NCBI GenBank assembly: GCA_039184865.1
Contig: JBCDAV010000020.1
Span: 1 to 64,000 of the forward strand
Source of the DNA: Thermohalobaculum sp039184865
Lineage (GTDB): Bacteria > Pseudomonadota > Alphaproteobacteria > Rhodobacterales > Rhodobacteraceae
Direction: 5' to 3'
DNA length: 64,000 nucleotides
Both the position numbers and the translations under genes were made by a program. Shown here piece by piece: positions 41,650 to 51,571 of this stretch. How positions within the stretch are numbered: position 1 is the first letter of the stretch; each line of letters opens with the position of its first letter. The notes under the pieces were generated by a model. The model searched no databases and was not told where the DNA came from. It saw only the letters and a list, made by a program, of their open reading frames with translations.

Positions 41650-42879
41650 ATGTCAGCTTCGGAACCGGCAGCGCGCCGCCACGCAGCGCTGTTCGTCTTT
41701 GTGACCGTGGCGCTCGATTCCATGGGCATCGGAGTCATCCTACCGGTGATGCCGGATCTGATGCAGGAGCTTGCTGATGCGAGCATCGGGGAAGCGGCGC
41801 TGTGGGGCGGGTATCTGAGTTTCTCCTACGCGACGATGCAGTTCCTGTTCAGCCCGATGGTCGGGAATCTGTCGGACCGCTATGGGCGGCGCCCGGTTCT
41901 GCTGATCTCGCTGGCCATGCTCGCGGTCGACTACGTGGTCATGGCGCTGGCGCCAAACCTCTGGGTGCTGTTCATCGGGCGGATCCTATCCGGTCTGGCA
42001 GGCGCGACCTATTCCACCGCGACGGCCTATATCGCCGATGTCACGCCGAAGGACCGGCGGGCTGCCGCATTCGGACTGGTCGGCGCGGGCTTCGGCGTCG
42101 GGTTCGTGTTCGGGCCGGCCGTGGGCGGCCTGATGGCCGAATTCGGAACCCGCGCGCCGTTCTACGCCGCCGCCGCCGTTGCCTTTGCCAACTTCGTCTA
42201 TGGCTGGCTGATCCTGCCGGAATCGCTGGCGCCGGAGAACCGCCGGACCTTCGAATGGAGCCGGGCGAACCCGCTCGGTGCGATCCTCGAGATCCGGCGC
42301 TTTCCGATGGTGACGTGGCTGCTCGGCGCGATCATGCTCTACAACATCGCGCATACGGTCTATCCGGCGGTCTGGAGCTACTTCACCAAGGCCGGGCTGG
42401 GCTGGAGTAATGCGGAAATCGGGCTGTCGCTCGCCCTGGTCGGGATCTGCTTCGCGATCGTTCAAGGCGGGTTGATCGGCTGGATTCTGAAGCGACTTGG
42501 AGAGGTGCGCACGGCGCTTCTGGGGTTTATCGCGAACATCGTCGGGATGGCGGGGATCGGCCTCGCCACGTCCGACTGGATGATCTACGCGCTAATGCCG
42601 GTCACAGCGCTCGGAGCGCTGGTGGCGCCTGCGCTGACCGGGCTGATGGCGAACCGCATTCCGGACAATCAGCAGGGTGAGTTGCAGGGACTGATGTCCT
42701 CGCTGCAGGCGGTGGTCGCGATTTTCTCGCCGCTGTTTCTCACCCAGCTTTTCGGATACTTCACGTCCGGACCGGTCGAGACGCACTTTGCCGGGGCACC
42801 GTTTATCGCGGCATCGATCATCATGGTGCTCGCGCTCGTCCCGTTCCGGGTCGGACTGCGCATGCGCGGTGTGGCCTGA
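41650..42879 (+). CDS. MFS transporter, TetA-like drug exporter family
   Basis: A 409-residue, 12-helix major facilitator protein. Motif A (GNLSDRYGRRPVLL) lies between helices 2 and 3, and DSMGIGVILPVMPDL in helix 1 is typical of TetA/MdtG-type proton-drug antiporters. Only a family-level call is possible; tetracycline export is not implied. Diverges from the chemoreceptor gene. Confidence 0.88.
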   Translation: MSASEPAARRHAALFVFVTVALDSMGIGVILPVMPDLMQELADASIGEAALWGGYLSFSYATMQFLFSPMVGNLSDRYGRRPVLLISLAMLAVDYVVMALAPNLWVLFIGRILSGLAGATYSTATAYIADVTPKDRRAAAFGLVGAGFGVGFVFGPAVGGLMAEFGTRAPFYAAAAVAFANFVYGWLILPESLAPENRRTFEWSRANPLGAILEIRRFPMVTWLLGAIMLYNIAHTVYPAVWSYFTKAGLGWSNAEIGLSLALVGICFAIVQGGLIGWILKRLGEVRTALLGFIANIVGMAGIGLATSDWMIYALMPVTALGALVAPALTGLMANRIPDNQQGELQGLMSSLQAVVAIFSPLFLTQLFGYFTSGPVETHFAGAPFIAASIIMVLALVPFRVGLRMRGVA

Positions 42880-43086
42880 GAAGGCGCCGGTGGAAGTACG
42901 AAGAAGGTTCGGCGGCGCGGTCATGCTTCCCAAGGGCCGGTTTGAGTATGCTCGTGTTACCGAGCCGTTCTTCTGACCTAATCGTGCGCGAGCGACGATC
43001 CCGATTGTGAGAGACGGCGCCGACCTGCCGCTGTAGTGTGAGATCGGACCGGCAAGACCGGAGACGCATTCCGCAACAGCCGCGCC

Positions 43087-44421
43087 ATGACATCGCAAGC
43101 CAGCTCAAGCCACGTCACCTACCGCCGCGTCATCGGGATCGCGCTGCCGGTTGTGCTGTCGAACGCCACGGTTCCGTTGCAGGGCGCGGTGGACACGGCG
43201 ATCATCGGCAATCTGGGCGACGCGGTTTTTCTCGCAGCGGTTACGCTTGCCTCGGCGGCCATGGCGGTGATGCTGCAGGTCTTCAACTTCCTGCAATTCG
43301 GATCGGGCGCGCTGGGGGCGCAAGCGCTCGGGGCCGGAGATCATCGCCGCGTCATCAATGTCCTCGCACGCGGCCTGATCATCGCTTTCGGTCTCGGGGT
43401 GCTGCTGATCGTGCTGCAGATCCCGCTGCTCGCGATGGTGCTGGCGATCTTCGAGGGGTCTGAGGGTGCGGAAAGCCTCGCCTCGGTCTATTTTCGCATC
43501 CGCATCTGGGCGGCCCCGGCGGAACTGGGCATCTTCGTGCTCGGTGGCTGGTTCTCGGGACAGGAACTGACGAAACGCCTGTTCGAGCTGCAATTGGTGG
43601 TGTCGCTCACCAACATCGTGCTGAATCTGTTTCTGGTGCTGGTCCTCGGGATGGATGTCGACGGGGTCGCGCTGGGAACGCTGATCTCGATGTATCTGGG
43701 TCTGGGTTTCGGGCTCTGGCGGGCGCGCCGCCGCATTCGCGAGCTTCTGCCCGACTGGCGGCCTGAGCGGGCCCGGCTTCTCAATCCGCAGGAACTCGGC
43801 AAACTGATGCGGCTGAACCGGGACATCTTCATCCGCTCGATCCTGCTGGTCGGCGCGTTTGCCTGGATGACGCGGCAGGGTTCGACGCAGGGCGACGTGA
43901 TCCTGGCGGCGAACGGTGTCCTGATGCAGATCGTGTCGGTCACGATCTACGCGCTGGACGGGTTCGCGATCGCCGCCGAGTCGCTGGTCGGGCAGGCGGC
44001 CGGAGCGCGCAACCGGGCCTTCCTGCGCCGGGCCGTCATCGTCTCGACGGTCAGCGTGCTGGTGCTGTCGCTGATGCTCGGCCTGCTGATGTTCGTGCTG
44101 CAGACGCCGCTGACCCTGCTGTTCAGCAACGTGCCTGAAGTGCGCGAGGCCACGACGACCTATTTCTTCTGGGCGGCGCTTTTCCCGTTTGTCGGCGCGC
44201 TGGCGTTCCAGCTCGACGGCATCTTTGTCGGGGCGACGGAGACTGCCGCGCTGCGCAACGCGATGGTCGTATCGACGGCAGGGTATCTGGCGATCAGCAT
44301 CTGGGCGCTCGACGCGCACGGCAATCACGGCATCTGGGGTGCGATCTGGGCGCTGCTGATCCTGCGCGCGGTCACGCTTTCGGCGCTTTATCCGCGACTG
44401 GAGCGCAGGGCGACCGCCTAG
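43087..44421 (+). CDS. MATE family efflux transporter, DinF-like
   Basis: A 444-residue, 12-helix MATE antiporter. The N-terminal IGIALPVVLSNATVPLQGAVDTAIIG pattern (two halves seen) is typical of the DinF branch. It exports unknown cationic or drug-like compounds using Na+ or H+. Its stop overlaps the stop of the convergent acyl-CoA synthetase gene. The 207-bp gap upstream shows nothing notable. Confidence 0.88.
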   Translation: MTSQASSSHVTYRRVIGIALPVVLSNATVPLQGAVDTAIIGNLGDAVFLAAVTLASAAMAVMLQVFNFLQFGSGALGAQALGAGDHRRVINVLARGLIIAFGLGVLLIVLQIPLLAMVLAIFEGSEGAESLASVYFRIRIWAAPAELGIFVLGGWFSGQELTKRLFELQLVVSLTNIVLNLFLVLVLGMDVDGVALGTLISMYLGLGFGLWRARRRIRELLPDWRPERARLLNPQELGKLMRLNRDIFIRSILLVGAFAWMTRQGSTQGDVILAANGVLMQIVSVTIYALDGFAIAAESLVGQAAGARNRAFLRRAVIVSTVSVLVLSLMLGLLMFVLQTPLTLLFSNVPEVREATTTYFFWAALFPFVGALAFQLDGIFVGATETAALRNAMVVSTAGYLAISIWALDAHGNHGIWGAIWALLILRAVTLSALYPRLERRATA

Positions 44422-46031
44422 AGCGTCTCGTACTCGCCTGCGACGAACCCGTCGCGCAGGGCGAATTTCCGGATCTTGCCCGACCCGGTCAGCGGAAAGT
44501 CGGCGACCTGACACCAGACGGTGGGCGTCTTCTGCGGCGAGAGTTGCGCGCGGCAGTGCGATTTCAGGGTATCCGGGTCGATGCGCTCGCCCTCTTCGGG
44601 CCGGGCGAAGCAGGCGATGATCTCACCCCATTTCGGATCGGGCAGACCGACCACTGCGACCTCGGAGACCGAGGGGTGCTCGAGCAGGACGTTCTCGATC
44701 TCGGCGGGGAAATGGTTCTCGCCGCCGCGGATGATCATCTCCTTCACGCGCCCGGTGATCGCGCAGTATCCGCGCCCGTCCATGCGGCCGAGATCGCCGG
44801 TGTGCAGCCAGCCATCGGCGTCGATCGTCGCCGCCGTCGCCTCGGGATTGTCGTTGTATTCGATCATCAGGCAGTAGCCGCGGACGCAGATCTCGCCCTG
44901 TTCGCCCAGGGCCATGATGGAATTGTCGTCGACCGAGCGGATCGAGACCTCGGTGCACGGCATCGGCTGGCCGATGGTATTGCAGAGGTCGTCCTCAGAT
45001 TCCCCGAGGTGATGCTGGGTGATCAGCGGGGCTGTCTCGGTCTGCCCGTAGACGATCTGAAACGCGCAATCCATCGCCTGGGTCACGTTGCGCACCAGTT
45101 CGGGCGGCACCATCGAGCCGCCGGAGATCACCACCTGCAGCGAGGACAGATCGAAGCTCTCGACCTTGAGCACATCGAGCATGGCGACCAGCATGGTCGG
45201 AACGGCGATGAACGTGGTGATCCGCTCGCTCTCGATGGCCCGCAGGACCGCTACGGGATCAAACACGTTGAACAGGACGATCGGCTTGGCGCGCTGCAGG
45301 GCTCCGAGGACGGCCATGCCGCAGCCCGAGGTGTGAAACATCGGCATGAAGTTGGCGAACACGGTTTCGTCCGGGGCCTCGAACCGGTCGAAGAACAGCC
45401 GCGCGTTGTTGGTGAGCGCGCGGTGCGAGAGGACAGCGCCCTTGGGAAATCCCGTGGTGCCGGACGTGTACTGGATCTGCGCGGGATCGTTGGCGCCGAT
45501 CTCCGGTAGCGTGCCGGCCCAGTCGCCATGGGCGAAAAGGGCCGCGTGGTCGTTCATGTCGACGACGGCGCGGATGGCCGTGTTGCCGTCGACCGCCGCG
45601 GCACCGATCTCGGCCATCGGGTTGCCGCGATAGCTTTCGACGAGGAACAGTCCGACCGATTTTGACTGTTCCAGGACATAGGCCAGTTCCTTGGTTTGAT
45701 AGGCCGGGTTGGCCGTGACCAGCACAAGACCCGCGAGGCCGCACGCGTACTCCATCAGGACCCATTCCGGCGTGTTGGGAGACCAGACGCAGACGCGCTC
45801 GCCCGGTGCGAACCGGGTCCCGAGCGCATGGGCCATACGTTCGGCATCTGCGAGCAGTTCGCTGTAGGTCCAGCGCCGACCAGCCAACCCCTCGAACGTG
45901 ATCTCGGTCAGGGCCGGGTTGTCTGGATATCTTGCCGCGATGTCGCGCATCAGCCCGCCGACGGTGGTGTCGCGGATATCGGTCGTTTGCTGAGCGGGCA
46001 CGTAGGACTCAGTCAGCTCCAGCGCATACAC
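44418..46031 (-). CDS. Acyl-CoA synthetase (AMP-binding, long/medium-chain type)
   Basis: A protein of about 537 residues of the ANL superfamily that activates a carboxylic acid to its CoA thioester through an acyl-adenylate. The P-loop-like YTSGTTGFPKGA, the YGQTET motif, WLHTGDLG and the C-terminal lysine segment GSGKIRKFAL are intact. I chose the GTG at 46031, which has GGAGG at 7-8 nt; an ATG two codons earlier (46037) overlaps that site. Chain length cannot be read; fatty-acid or aryl acids are both possible. Confidence 0.88.
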   Translation of the reverse strand: MYALELTESYVPAQQTTDIRDTTVGGLMRDIAARYPDNPALTEITFEGLAGRRWTYSELLADAERMAHALGTRFAPGERVCVWSPNTPEWVLMEYACGLAGLVLVTANPAYQTKELAYVLEQSKSVGLFLVESYRGNPMAEIGAAAVDGNTAIRAVVDMNDHAALFAHGDWAGTLPEIGANDPAQIQYTSGTTGFPKGAVLSHRALTNNARLFFDRFEAPDETVFANFMPMFHTSGCGMAVLGALQRAKPIVLFNVFDPVAVLRAIESERITTFIAVPTMLVAMLDVLKVESFDLSSLQVVISGGSMVPPELVRNVTQAMDCAFQIVYGQTETAPLITQHHLGESEDDLCNTIGQPMPCTEVSIRSVDDNSIMALGEQGEICVRGYCLMIEYNDNPEATAATIDADGWLHTGDLGRMDGRGYCAITGRVKEMIIRGGENHFPAEIENVLLEHPSVSEVAVVGLPDPKWGEIIACFARPEEGERIDPDTLKSHCRAQLSPQKTPTVWCQVADFPLTGSGKIRKFALRDGFVAGEYETL

Positions 46032-46124
46032 CCTCATTCCTCCCGAAGTCTTTTTCGCGAGTAAGCAGGCAATTGCGGGCCGGTGCAAGTTTGGCGAAGT
46101 CGATCGGGAATTGGTGTCGTCCGG

Positions 46125-47084
46125 TCAGCCTGCCGCCTGCTGACGGGCGATCAGGCCCATCGCGGCGGCGAGCAGGCGGGATTCGGTCATGGCGCCGATC
46201 CCGTCGATGTCCGCTTCCGGGAAGATCTCGACCATATCCATTGCAGCGATCCGCCCGCGCCCGGCAGCGCCCCGGATCAGGCCGAGCGCCTGAAAATAGC
46301 TCAGCCCACCGGGCGTGCGTCCGATCGTGTTCGGCGCGATCGCGGGGTCGAGACCGTCGACATCGAGGCAGATTATGATGTTCGCGTCCTCCGGGATTGC
46401 CTCGATGACCGGTGAGATGCCCCGCATCTGGATGTCTTCGCCCGCGAAGAAAACGGCGCCCCAGTCGCGTGCATCGCGGTAATCGTCCGGGTGCGCGGAC
46501 CCGATCCCGCGCGAGCCGACCTGGATGATCCGCTCGATGTGATCCATCTCGGAGGCGCGCCGCATGGTCGAGGACAGGCCCATCCGCTCGCCCATGTGCT
46601 CCTCGCGCCAGTCGATATGCGCGTCGATCTGTAGGATCGTGTATCGCTCGCCCGTATCGCCCATGGCGTCGAGCATCGGGATCGGCACCGAATCGTCCCC
46701 GCCGACGACGATGGGTACGACGCCCCGCCCGGCAACGGTCGAGACCGCTTTGCGGATTGCGGCGCGGTTCTGGGAAAAGTCGGTTTCACTGAAGGGAAGA
46801 TCGCCGCAATCGACGGCGGGTCGCGTGCCTTCGGGAAACAGCGGCCCGTCGAGATCGAAGTTCATGCGCTCGATGTTGGCCGCGAGCGAGGCGATGGAAC
46901 GGCGCAGTGACTCGGGGCCGTCCTTGGCATAGGCGCCGACCGAGCCGTAGGGCGTCGCGCCGGGCGCGCCGATGAACGCCGAGGACGCTTCGATCTCCGA
47001 GAGCTCATCACAGCGCTCGAGCCCGAGAAATGTGTCGACATCCGGGGCACCGAACAGGGCAGCAAGGTCTGGCGTGCCGGTCAT
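46125..47084 (-). CDS. Ureohydrolase (agmatinase/guanidino-acid hydrolase family) with altered metal ligand
   Basis: A 319-residue member of the arginase/agmatinase superfamily, which hydrolyses a guanidino group to urea. The metal motifs are DAHIDW (D154, H156, D158) and CLDVDGLDP (D241, D243). The first ligand, normally His in GGDHS, is Asp131 (GGDDSVPIP). Five of six ligand positions are therefore conserved. The change could alter metal or substrate. With the PotABCD transporter and PuuD-like enzyme in this window, agmatine or a guanidino acid is a reasonable substrate, but not shown. It lies 12 bp downstream of the cfa gene. Confidence 0.82.
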   Translation of the reverse strand: MTGTPDLAALFGAPDVDTFLGLERCDELSEIEASSAFIGAPGATPYGSVGAYAKDGPESLRRSIASLAANIERMNFDLDGPLFPEGTRPAVDCGDLPFSETDFSQNRAAIRKAVSTVAGRGVVPIVVGGDDSVPIPMLDAMGDTGERYTILQIDAHIDWREEHMGERMGLSSTMRRASEMDHIERIIQVGSRGIGSAHPDDYRDARDWGAVFFAGEDIQMRGISPVIEAIPEDANIIICLDVDGLDPAIAPNTIGRTPGGLSYFQALGLIRGAAGRGRIAAMDMVEIFPEADIDGIGAMTESRLLAAAMGLIARQQAAG

Positions 47085-47096
47085 CCGAAGACCTCC

Positions 47097-48398
47097 TCAG
47101 CGATACAGATCCATCCGCGACGGGGGCAATGGCGGCACCCCCTTGGCGTTGAAGGACGCCAAGGTCTGGTAGATCCGGGCCGAGCCGCGCAGAAACGCCA
47201 GCGAACAGCCACCGAGATAGGCCGCCCAGAGCCGGTAGATCTCGGGCCCGGCGATCTCCTCGGCCTCGGCCCGGCGCGCGGTCAGGCGCTCGCACCAGAT
47301 CTCGGTCGTGCGGGCATAGTGGCGGCGCCATGCCTCGACATCGTGCACTTCCAGCTTTGCCTTCTCCATCTCGGCAACGGTGTTACCGATATCATCGAGC
47401 TCGCCGCCCGGGAAAATGTACTTCTGCAGCGCCCGCTGCTCGGGCCGCTTCGAGAACCGCGCCTTCTTGCGCTTGGCACCCCGGCTGATCGCGTGGTTCA
47501 GGAACAGCGCATCCGGCTTCATCAGCGACCGAACCTTGCCGAAATAGTGCGGGATGTTGTCCAGCCCGATGTGCTCGTACATGCCGACGGACGAGACCTT
47601 GTCGAATTGCCCGGTCATGTCGCGATAGTCGATGATCCGCACCTCGACCCGGTCGCTCAGCCCGTCCGCCTGTAACCGTGCGCGGGCGGTATCGGCCTGC
47701 GCCTGGCTTAGCGTGATACCGATAACATTCACGCCGTAATGCCTGGCCGCGAACCGGATCAGCCCGCCCCAGCCGCACCCGATATCGAGCAAGGTCTCGC
47801 CTTCGCGCAGCCGCAGCTTGCGGCAGATCATGTCGAGTTTCGCGATCTGTGCGTCTTCGAGCGTCTCGACGCCTTCCGGGAAATAGGCGCAGGAGTACTG
47901 CATCTCCGGGTCGAGAAAGAGCCGGTAGAAATCGTCGCCGACATCGTAGTGGAAGCGGATGAAGCCGGTATTCTCGCCCTCCTTGCGGCCCGCGCCCTCG
48001 GCGTCGCCTTCGAACCCGCGCGAGGCATCCGGGTTGTCGCCCTTCGCCAGCAGGAACGGTGCGAGCAGCCGCATCAATTTGGCCTTGGGCAGCTTGCGCG
48101 CCCGGCGCTTGAAGGAGTTGTCGAGCGCGAACGGGCGGCCGATATCGACCCAGCTTCCGCCCTCGATGTCCAGCCGTCCGTGCGCGTAGTGCCGGATTGC
48201 CCGATCCAGAGTCGGTCGGCGCAAGAGCGAGGGCAGCACGCCGGGCGTCGCGACCCTGATCGCCAGACCGTCCGGTGCCTGTCGGCCGAGCGGCTCGACC
48301 GATCCGTCCCACAGCCTGAGCGACAGGGGCAGATCCACCTGCTCGCGCACCAGGGCGATCGCCGCCCGCGCAGAGCGCAACAGTTTGTCCTCGGCCAT
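47097..48398 (-). CDS. cfa: Cyclopropane-fatty-acyl-phospholipid synthase
   Basis: A 433-residue SAM-dependent enzyme that adds a methylene bridge to unsaturated acyl chains of phospholipids. The SAM motif is LDIGCGWGGLIRFAA, preceded by HYDVGDDFYRLFLDPEMQYSCAYF, both typical of Cfa. The ATG at 48398 has GGGAGGG at 7 nt; the frame is open further but without a better start. It diverges from purC. Confidence 0.92.
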   Translation of the reverse strand: MAEDKLLRSARAAIALVREQVDLPLSLRLWDGSVEPLGRQAPDGLAIRVATPGVLPSLLRRPTLDRAIRHYAHGRLDIEGGSWVDIGRPFALDNSFKRRARKLPKAKLMRLLAPFLLAKGDNPDASRGFEGDAEGAGRKEGENTGFIRFHYDVGDDFYRLFLDPEMQYSCAYFPEGVETLEDAQIAKLDMICRKLRLREGETLLDIGCGWGGLIRFAARHYGVNVIGITLSQAQADTARARLQADGLSDRVEVRIIDYRDMTGQFDKVSSVGMYEHIGLDNIPHYFGKVRSLMKPDALFLNHAISRGAKRKKARFSKRPEQRALQKYIFPGGELDDIGNTVAEMEKAKLEVHDVEAWRRHYARTTEIWCERLTARRAEAEEIAGPEIYRLWAAYLGGCSLAFLRGSARIYQTLASFNAKGVPPLPPSRMDLYR

Positions 48399-48550
48399 TC
48401 GCGGACCCTCCCGCGCGCCCGTATCCGGCAGATGCGCCGAAAAGGGAAGCCCTTCCGCACCCCACAACCCTTGGCAAACGGGTGCCTTCCCCGTATATCG
48501 CCGGTTCCGGCCCGGCATTGATCGCGGCCCACCCCCCGCAGGAGCGACCC

Positions 48551-49312
48551 ATGGCCCGCCGCAGGATGGTCTACGAAGGCAAGGCAAAGATTCTCTATGA
48601 AGGTCCGGAACCGGGCACGCTGATCCAGCACTTCAAGGACGATGCGACGGCGTTCAACGCCGAGAAGAAAGCGGTGATCGACGGCAAGGGGGTGCTGAAC
48701 AACCGGATTTCTGAGCACATCATGCAGGCGCTGACCGGCATCGGCGTGCCGAACCACTTCATCAAGCGGCTGAACATGCGCGAGCAGCTGATCCGCGCGG
48801 TCGAGATCATTCCGCTCGAGATCATCGTGCGCAACGTCGCCGCCGGGTCGCTGTCGAAGCGGCTGGGCATCGACGAGGGCACGCAGTTGCCGCGCCCGAT
48901 CATCGAGTTCTGCCTGAAGAACGACGATCTCGGTGATCCGCTGGTGACCGAAGAACATATCATCGCGTTCAACTGGGCCAGCCAGCAGGACATCGACGAC
49001 ATCGTCTCGCTATCGCTGCGGGTGAACGACTTCCTGTCCGGGCTCTTCATGGGCGTCGGCATCAAGCTGGTCGATTTCAAGATCGAGTGCGGTCGGCTCT
49101 TCGAGGGTGACTTCCAGCGCATCATCCTGGCCGACGAGATCAGCCCGGATTCGTGCCGCCTGTGGGATTCGAAATCCGAGGAGAAGCTCGACAAGGACGT
49201 GTTCCGCCGTGATCTCGGCTCGCTGACCGAAGCCTATACCGAGGTCGCGCGGCGCCTGGGGATTCTGCCGGAGAACGGCAACGTCACGGCGGGTCCGAAG
49301 CTGGTGCACTGA
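48551..49312 (+). CDS. purC: Phosphoribosylaminoimidazole-succinocarboxamide synthase
   Basis: A 253-residue enzyme of purine synthesis that joins CAIR and aspartate. The N-terminal VYEGKAKILYEG, the central EIIVRNVAAGSLSKRLG and late LADEISPDSCRLW are signatures. AGGAG lies 7 nt upstream of the ATG at 48551. The usual purS-purQ partners are not next to it; purL is 10 kb away. Confidence 0.96.
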   Translation: MARRRMVYEGKAKILYEGPEPGTLIQHFKDDATAFNAEKKAVIDGKGVLNNRISEHIMQALTGIGVPNHFIKRLNMREQLIRAVEIIPLEIIVRNVAAGSLSKRLGIDEGTQLPRPIIEFCLKNDDLGDPLVTEEHIIAFNWASQQDIDDIVSLSLRVNDFLSGLFMGVGIKLVDFKIECGRLFEGDFQRIILADEISPDSCRLWDSKSEEKLDKDVFRRDLGSLTEAYTEVARRLGILPENGNVTAGPKLVH

Positions 49313-49352
49313 AGCACGGCCCGGTCGGACCATTTAATCCTGAATCTGATTC

Positions 49353-49994
49353 TCAGGCCGCGTGCGAGGCGGCGGCGTAGGACTGCATCGCCGACAGGAC
49401 TTCGGTGAGCGACCGGCGCGCGCCGGTTTGCAGGTACTCCATGGCCTGCAATGCGGCGTCGTGCGCGTCGAGGCTCGATCCCGCGACGCAATCCTCGATC
49501 ACCCGGCAGAAATAGTCCGACTGGTGACCGTCGACGAAGGTATAGTGCACGCAGACATCCGTGAGACCGCCGCACAACAGCAGTGTGTCGACCTTCAGTC
49601 CGCGCAGCAGGATCTCGAAATCCGTCCCGAAGAACGCCGAATACCGTCGCTTGCGGATCAGGTAGTCGTCGGGCCGGAAGCCCATCTGCTCGACGGCGAT
49701 CTCGGTATTGGGATTGCCCTCGACGCAGTGTACGTCCTCGTCTCCGTCCAGTTCCCGGCCGAAATCGATCAGGTCCGGGCGATGCACTTCCTGGATGAAG
49801 ACCACCGGAATGCCGCTTTCGCGCGCCTGATCGATTGCCTTGCGCGCCCGTGCCATCCGCTCGGCATAGTCCACCATGTGGTCGATGGCCCGAACCTCGC
49901 TTTGATCGTTGAAGGTGCCCGCCTGAATGTCGATGACAATCAGCGCGGGGCGGCCTTCGATCAATGCGCGCTCTTTCCGTGAGGGGTTCGCCAT
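49353..49994 (-). CDS. Isochorismatase-family cysteine hydrolase
   Basis: A 213-residue hydrolase with the likely triad Asp22 (LIVIDIQ), a Lys in IRKRRYSAFFGT, and Cys in GGLTDVCVHYTF. The family cleaves amides, ureas or vinyl ethers. GGGAG lies 7 nt before the ATG at 49994. It diverges from hmgA. Substrate unknown; with this context a nicotinamidase-like or carbamoyl hydrolase is possible. Confidence 0.85.
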   Translation of the reverse strand: MANPSRKERALIEGRPALIVIDIQAGTFNDQSEVRAIDHMVDYAERMARARKAIDQARESGIPVVFIQEVHRPDLIDFGRELDGDEDVHCVEGNPNTEIAVEQMGFRPDDYLIRKRRYSAFFGTDFEILLRGLKVDTLLLCGGLTDVCVHYTFVDGHQSDYFCRVIEDCVAGSSLDAHDAALQAMEYLQTGARRSLTEVLSAMQSYAAASHAA

Positions 49995-50080
49995 CGTATT
50001 CTCCCGGGTGACGTCTGTTCGGACAGGGCGCCATGCTACAGCATCGGCCCGCGCGCAGACCAGCACGATGGGAGGCGACG

Positions 50081-51448
50081 ATGCCAGAAGACTCCTCGAT
50101 CTACCGGTCCCCGCAGGCGCTGACGGCCAATGGCACGACGCCCGGCTACATGCCCGGGTTCGGCAATGACTTCGAGACCGAGGGTCTGCCGGGTGCCCTG
50201 CCGCAGGGCCAGAACTCGCCGCAGAAATGCGCCTACGGGCTTTATGCCGAGCAGCTCTCCGGCTCGCCCTTCACAGCGCCGCGGGGCACCAATGAGCGGT
50301 CCTGGCTCTACCGGATGCGTCCGTCGGTCCGCCACACGGCGCGGTTCTCGACCGTGGAGCGGCCGCTCTGGAAGTCGGCGCCCCATGTGGTACCGCACGG
50401 GCTCGCGCTCGGTCAGCTCCGCTGGAACCCGACGCCGATGCCGGAGGAGCCGACGACGTTTCTGGACGGTGTTCGGACAATGACGACAGCGGGAGACGTG
50501 CAGGGACAGGCCGGGATGGCGGCGCATGTCTACGTGCTGAACGCGGACATGGAGGATGATTACTTCTTCAATTCCGACGGCGAGATGCTGGTTGTCCCGG
50601 AGGAAGGCGAGCTGTCGATCTTCACCGAGATGGGGATCATCGACCTCAAGCCCTGCGAGATCGTCATCCTGCCGCGCGGGATGTTCTTCAAGGTGCGGCG
50701 CGGTCCGGGCACCTGTCAGGCACGCGGCTACATCTGCGAGAACTACGGCGCGAAGTTCACCCTGCCCGAGCGCGGCCCGATCGGCGCCAACTGCCTCGCC
50801 AATCCGCGCGACTTCAAGACCCCGGTCGCGGCTTGGGAGGACAAGGAGACGCCCTGCCGTGTCCACGTCAAATGGTGCGGCACGTTCCACGTGACCGAGA
50901 TCGGGCATTCGCCGCTCGATGTGATCGCGTGGCACGGCAATTACGCGCCGTGCAAATACGATTTGAACACGTTCTCGCCGGTGGGGGCGATCCTGTTCGA
51001 TCACCCGGACCCGTCGATTTTCACGGTGCTGACTGCGCCCACCGGGGAGGAAGGCACGGCGAACGTGGATTTCGTGATCTTCCCGCCGCGCTGGATGGTG
51101 GCAGAGCACACCTTCCGCCCACCCTGGTATCACCGCAACATCATGTCGGAATTCATGGGCCTGATCACCGGCACCTATGACGCCAAGGAGGAGGGTTTCG
51201 TGAAGGGCGGCATGTCGCTGCACAATATGATGCTGCCGCACGGGCCCGACCTGATGGGCTTTACCAAGGCGACCGAGGTGGACTTGGAGCCGGTGAAGCT
51301 CGACAACACCATGGCCTTCATGTTCGAGACGCGCTTCCCGCAGCAGCTCACCCAGTATGCCGCCGATCTGCCGACGCTGCAGGACGGCTATGTCGACTGC
51401 TGGACCGGGCTGGACCGCAAGTTCGACGGGACGCCCGAAGGCCGTTAG
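50081..51448 (+). CDS. hmgA: Homogentisate 1,2-dioxygenase
   Basis: A 455-residue Fe(II) dioxygenase that opens homogentisate in tyrosine breakdown. N-terminal GYMPGFGNDFETEGLPGALP and the active-site region FRPPWYHRNIMSEFMG, with LPHGPD near the C-terminal His, are typical. GGAGG lies 5 nt before the ATG. The usual partners maleylacetoacetate isomerase and fumarylacetoacetase are not adjacent, so they must be elsewhere. Confidence 0.96.
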   Translation: MPEDSSIYRSPQALTANGTTPGYMPGFGNDFETEGLPGALPQGQNSPQKCAYGLYAEQLSGSPFTAPRGTNERSWLYRMRPSVRHTARFSTVERPLWKSAPHVVPHGLALGQLRWNPTPMPEEPTTFLDGVRTMTTAGDVQGQAGMAAHVYVLNADMEDDYFFNSDGEMLVVPEEGELSIFTEMGIIDLKPCEIVILPRGMFFKVRRGPGTCQARGYICENYGAKFTLPERGPIGANCLANPRDFKTPVAAWEDKETPCRVHVKWCGTFHVTEIGHSPLDVIAWHGNYAPCKYDLNTFSPVGAILFDHPDPSIFTVLTAPTGEEGTANVDFVIFPPRWMVAEHTFRPPWYHRNIMSEFMGLITGTYDAKEEGFVKGGMSLHNMMLPHGPDLMGFTKATEVDLEPVKLDNTMAFMFETRFPQQLTQYAADLPTLQDGYVDCWTGLDRKFDGTPEGR

Positions 51449-51571
51449 CGAGCCGTCCCTCCCGCGCAGACAAGCAATTCTGTCAGGAGACCCTGCAACA
51501 CACCTTTGCGGAATTATCACTGGCGAGTCCGGCGCCAGCACGCTAGGTGCCCGACAGGAGGTGCCGATTTC

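Noticed and set aside
42880..43086. Possible tRNA or small gene in the MFS-MATE gap
   Set aside because: No cloverleaf-like arms or coding pattern could be seen.
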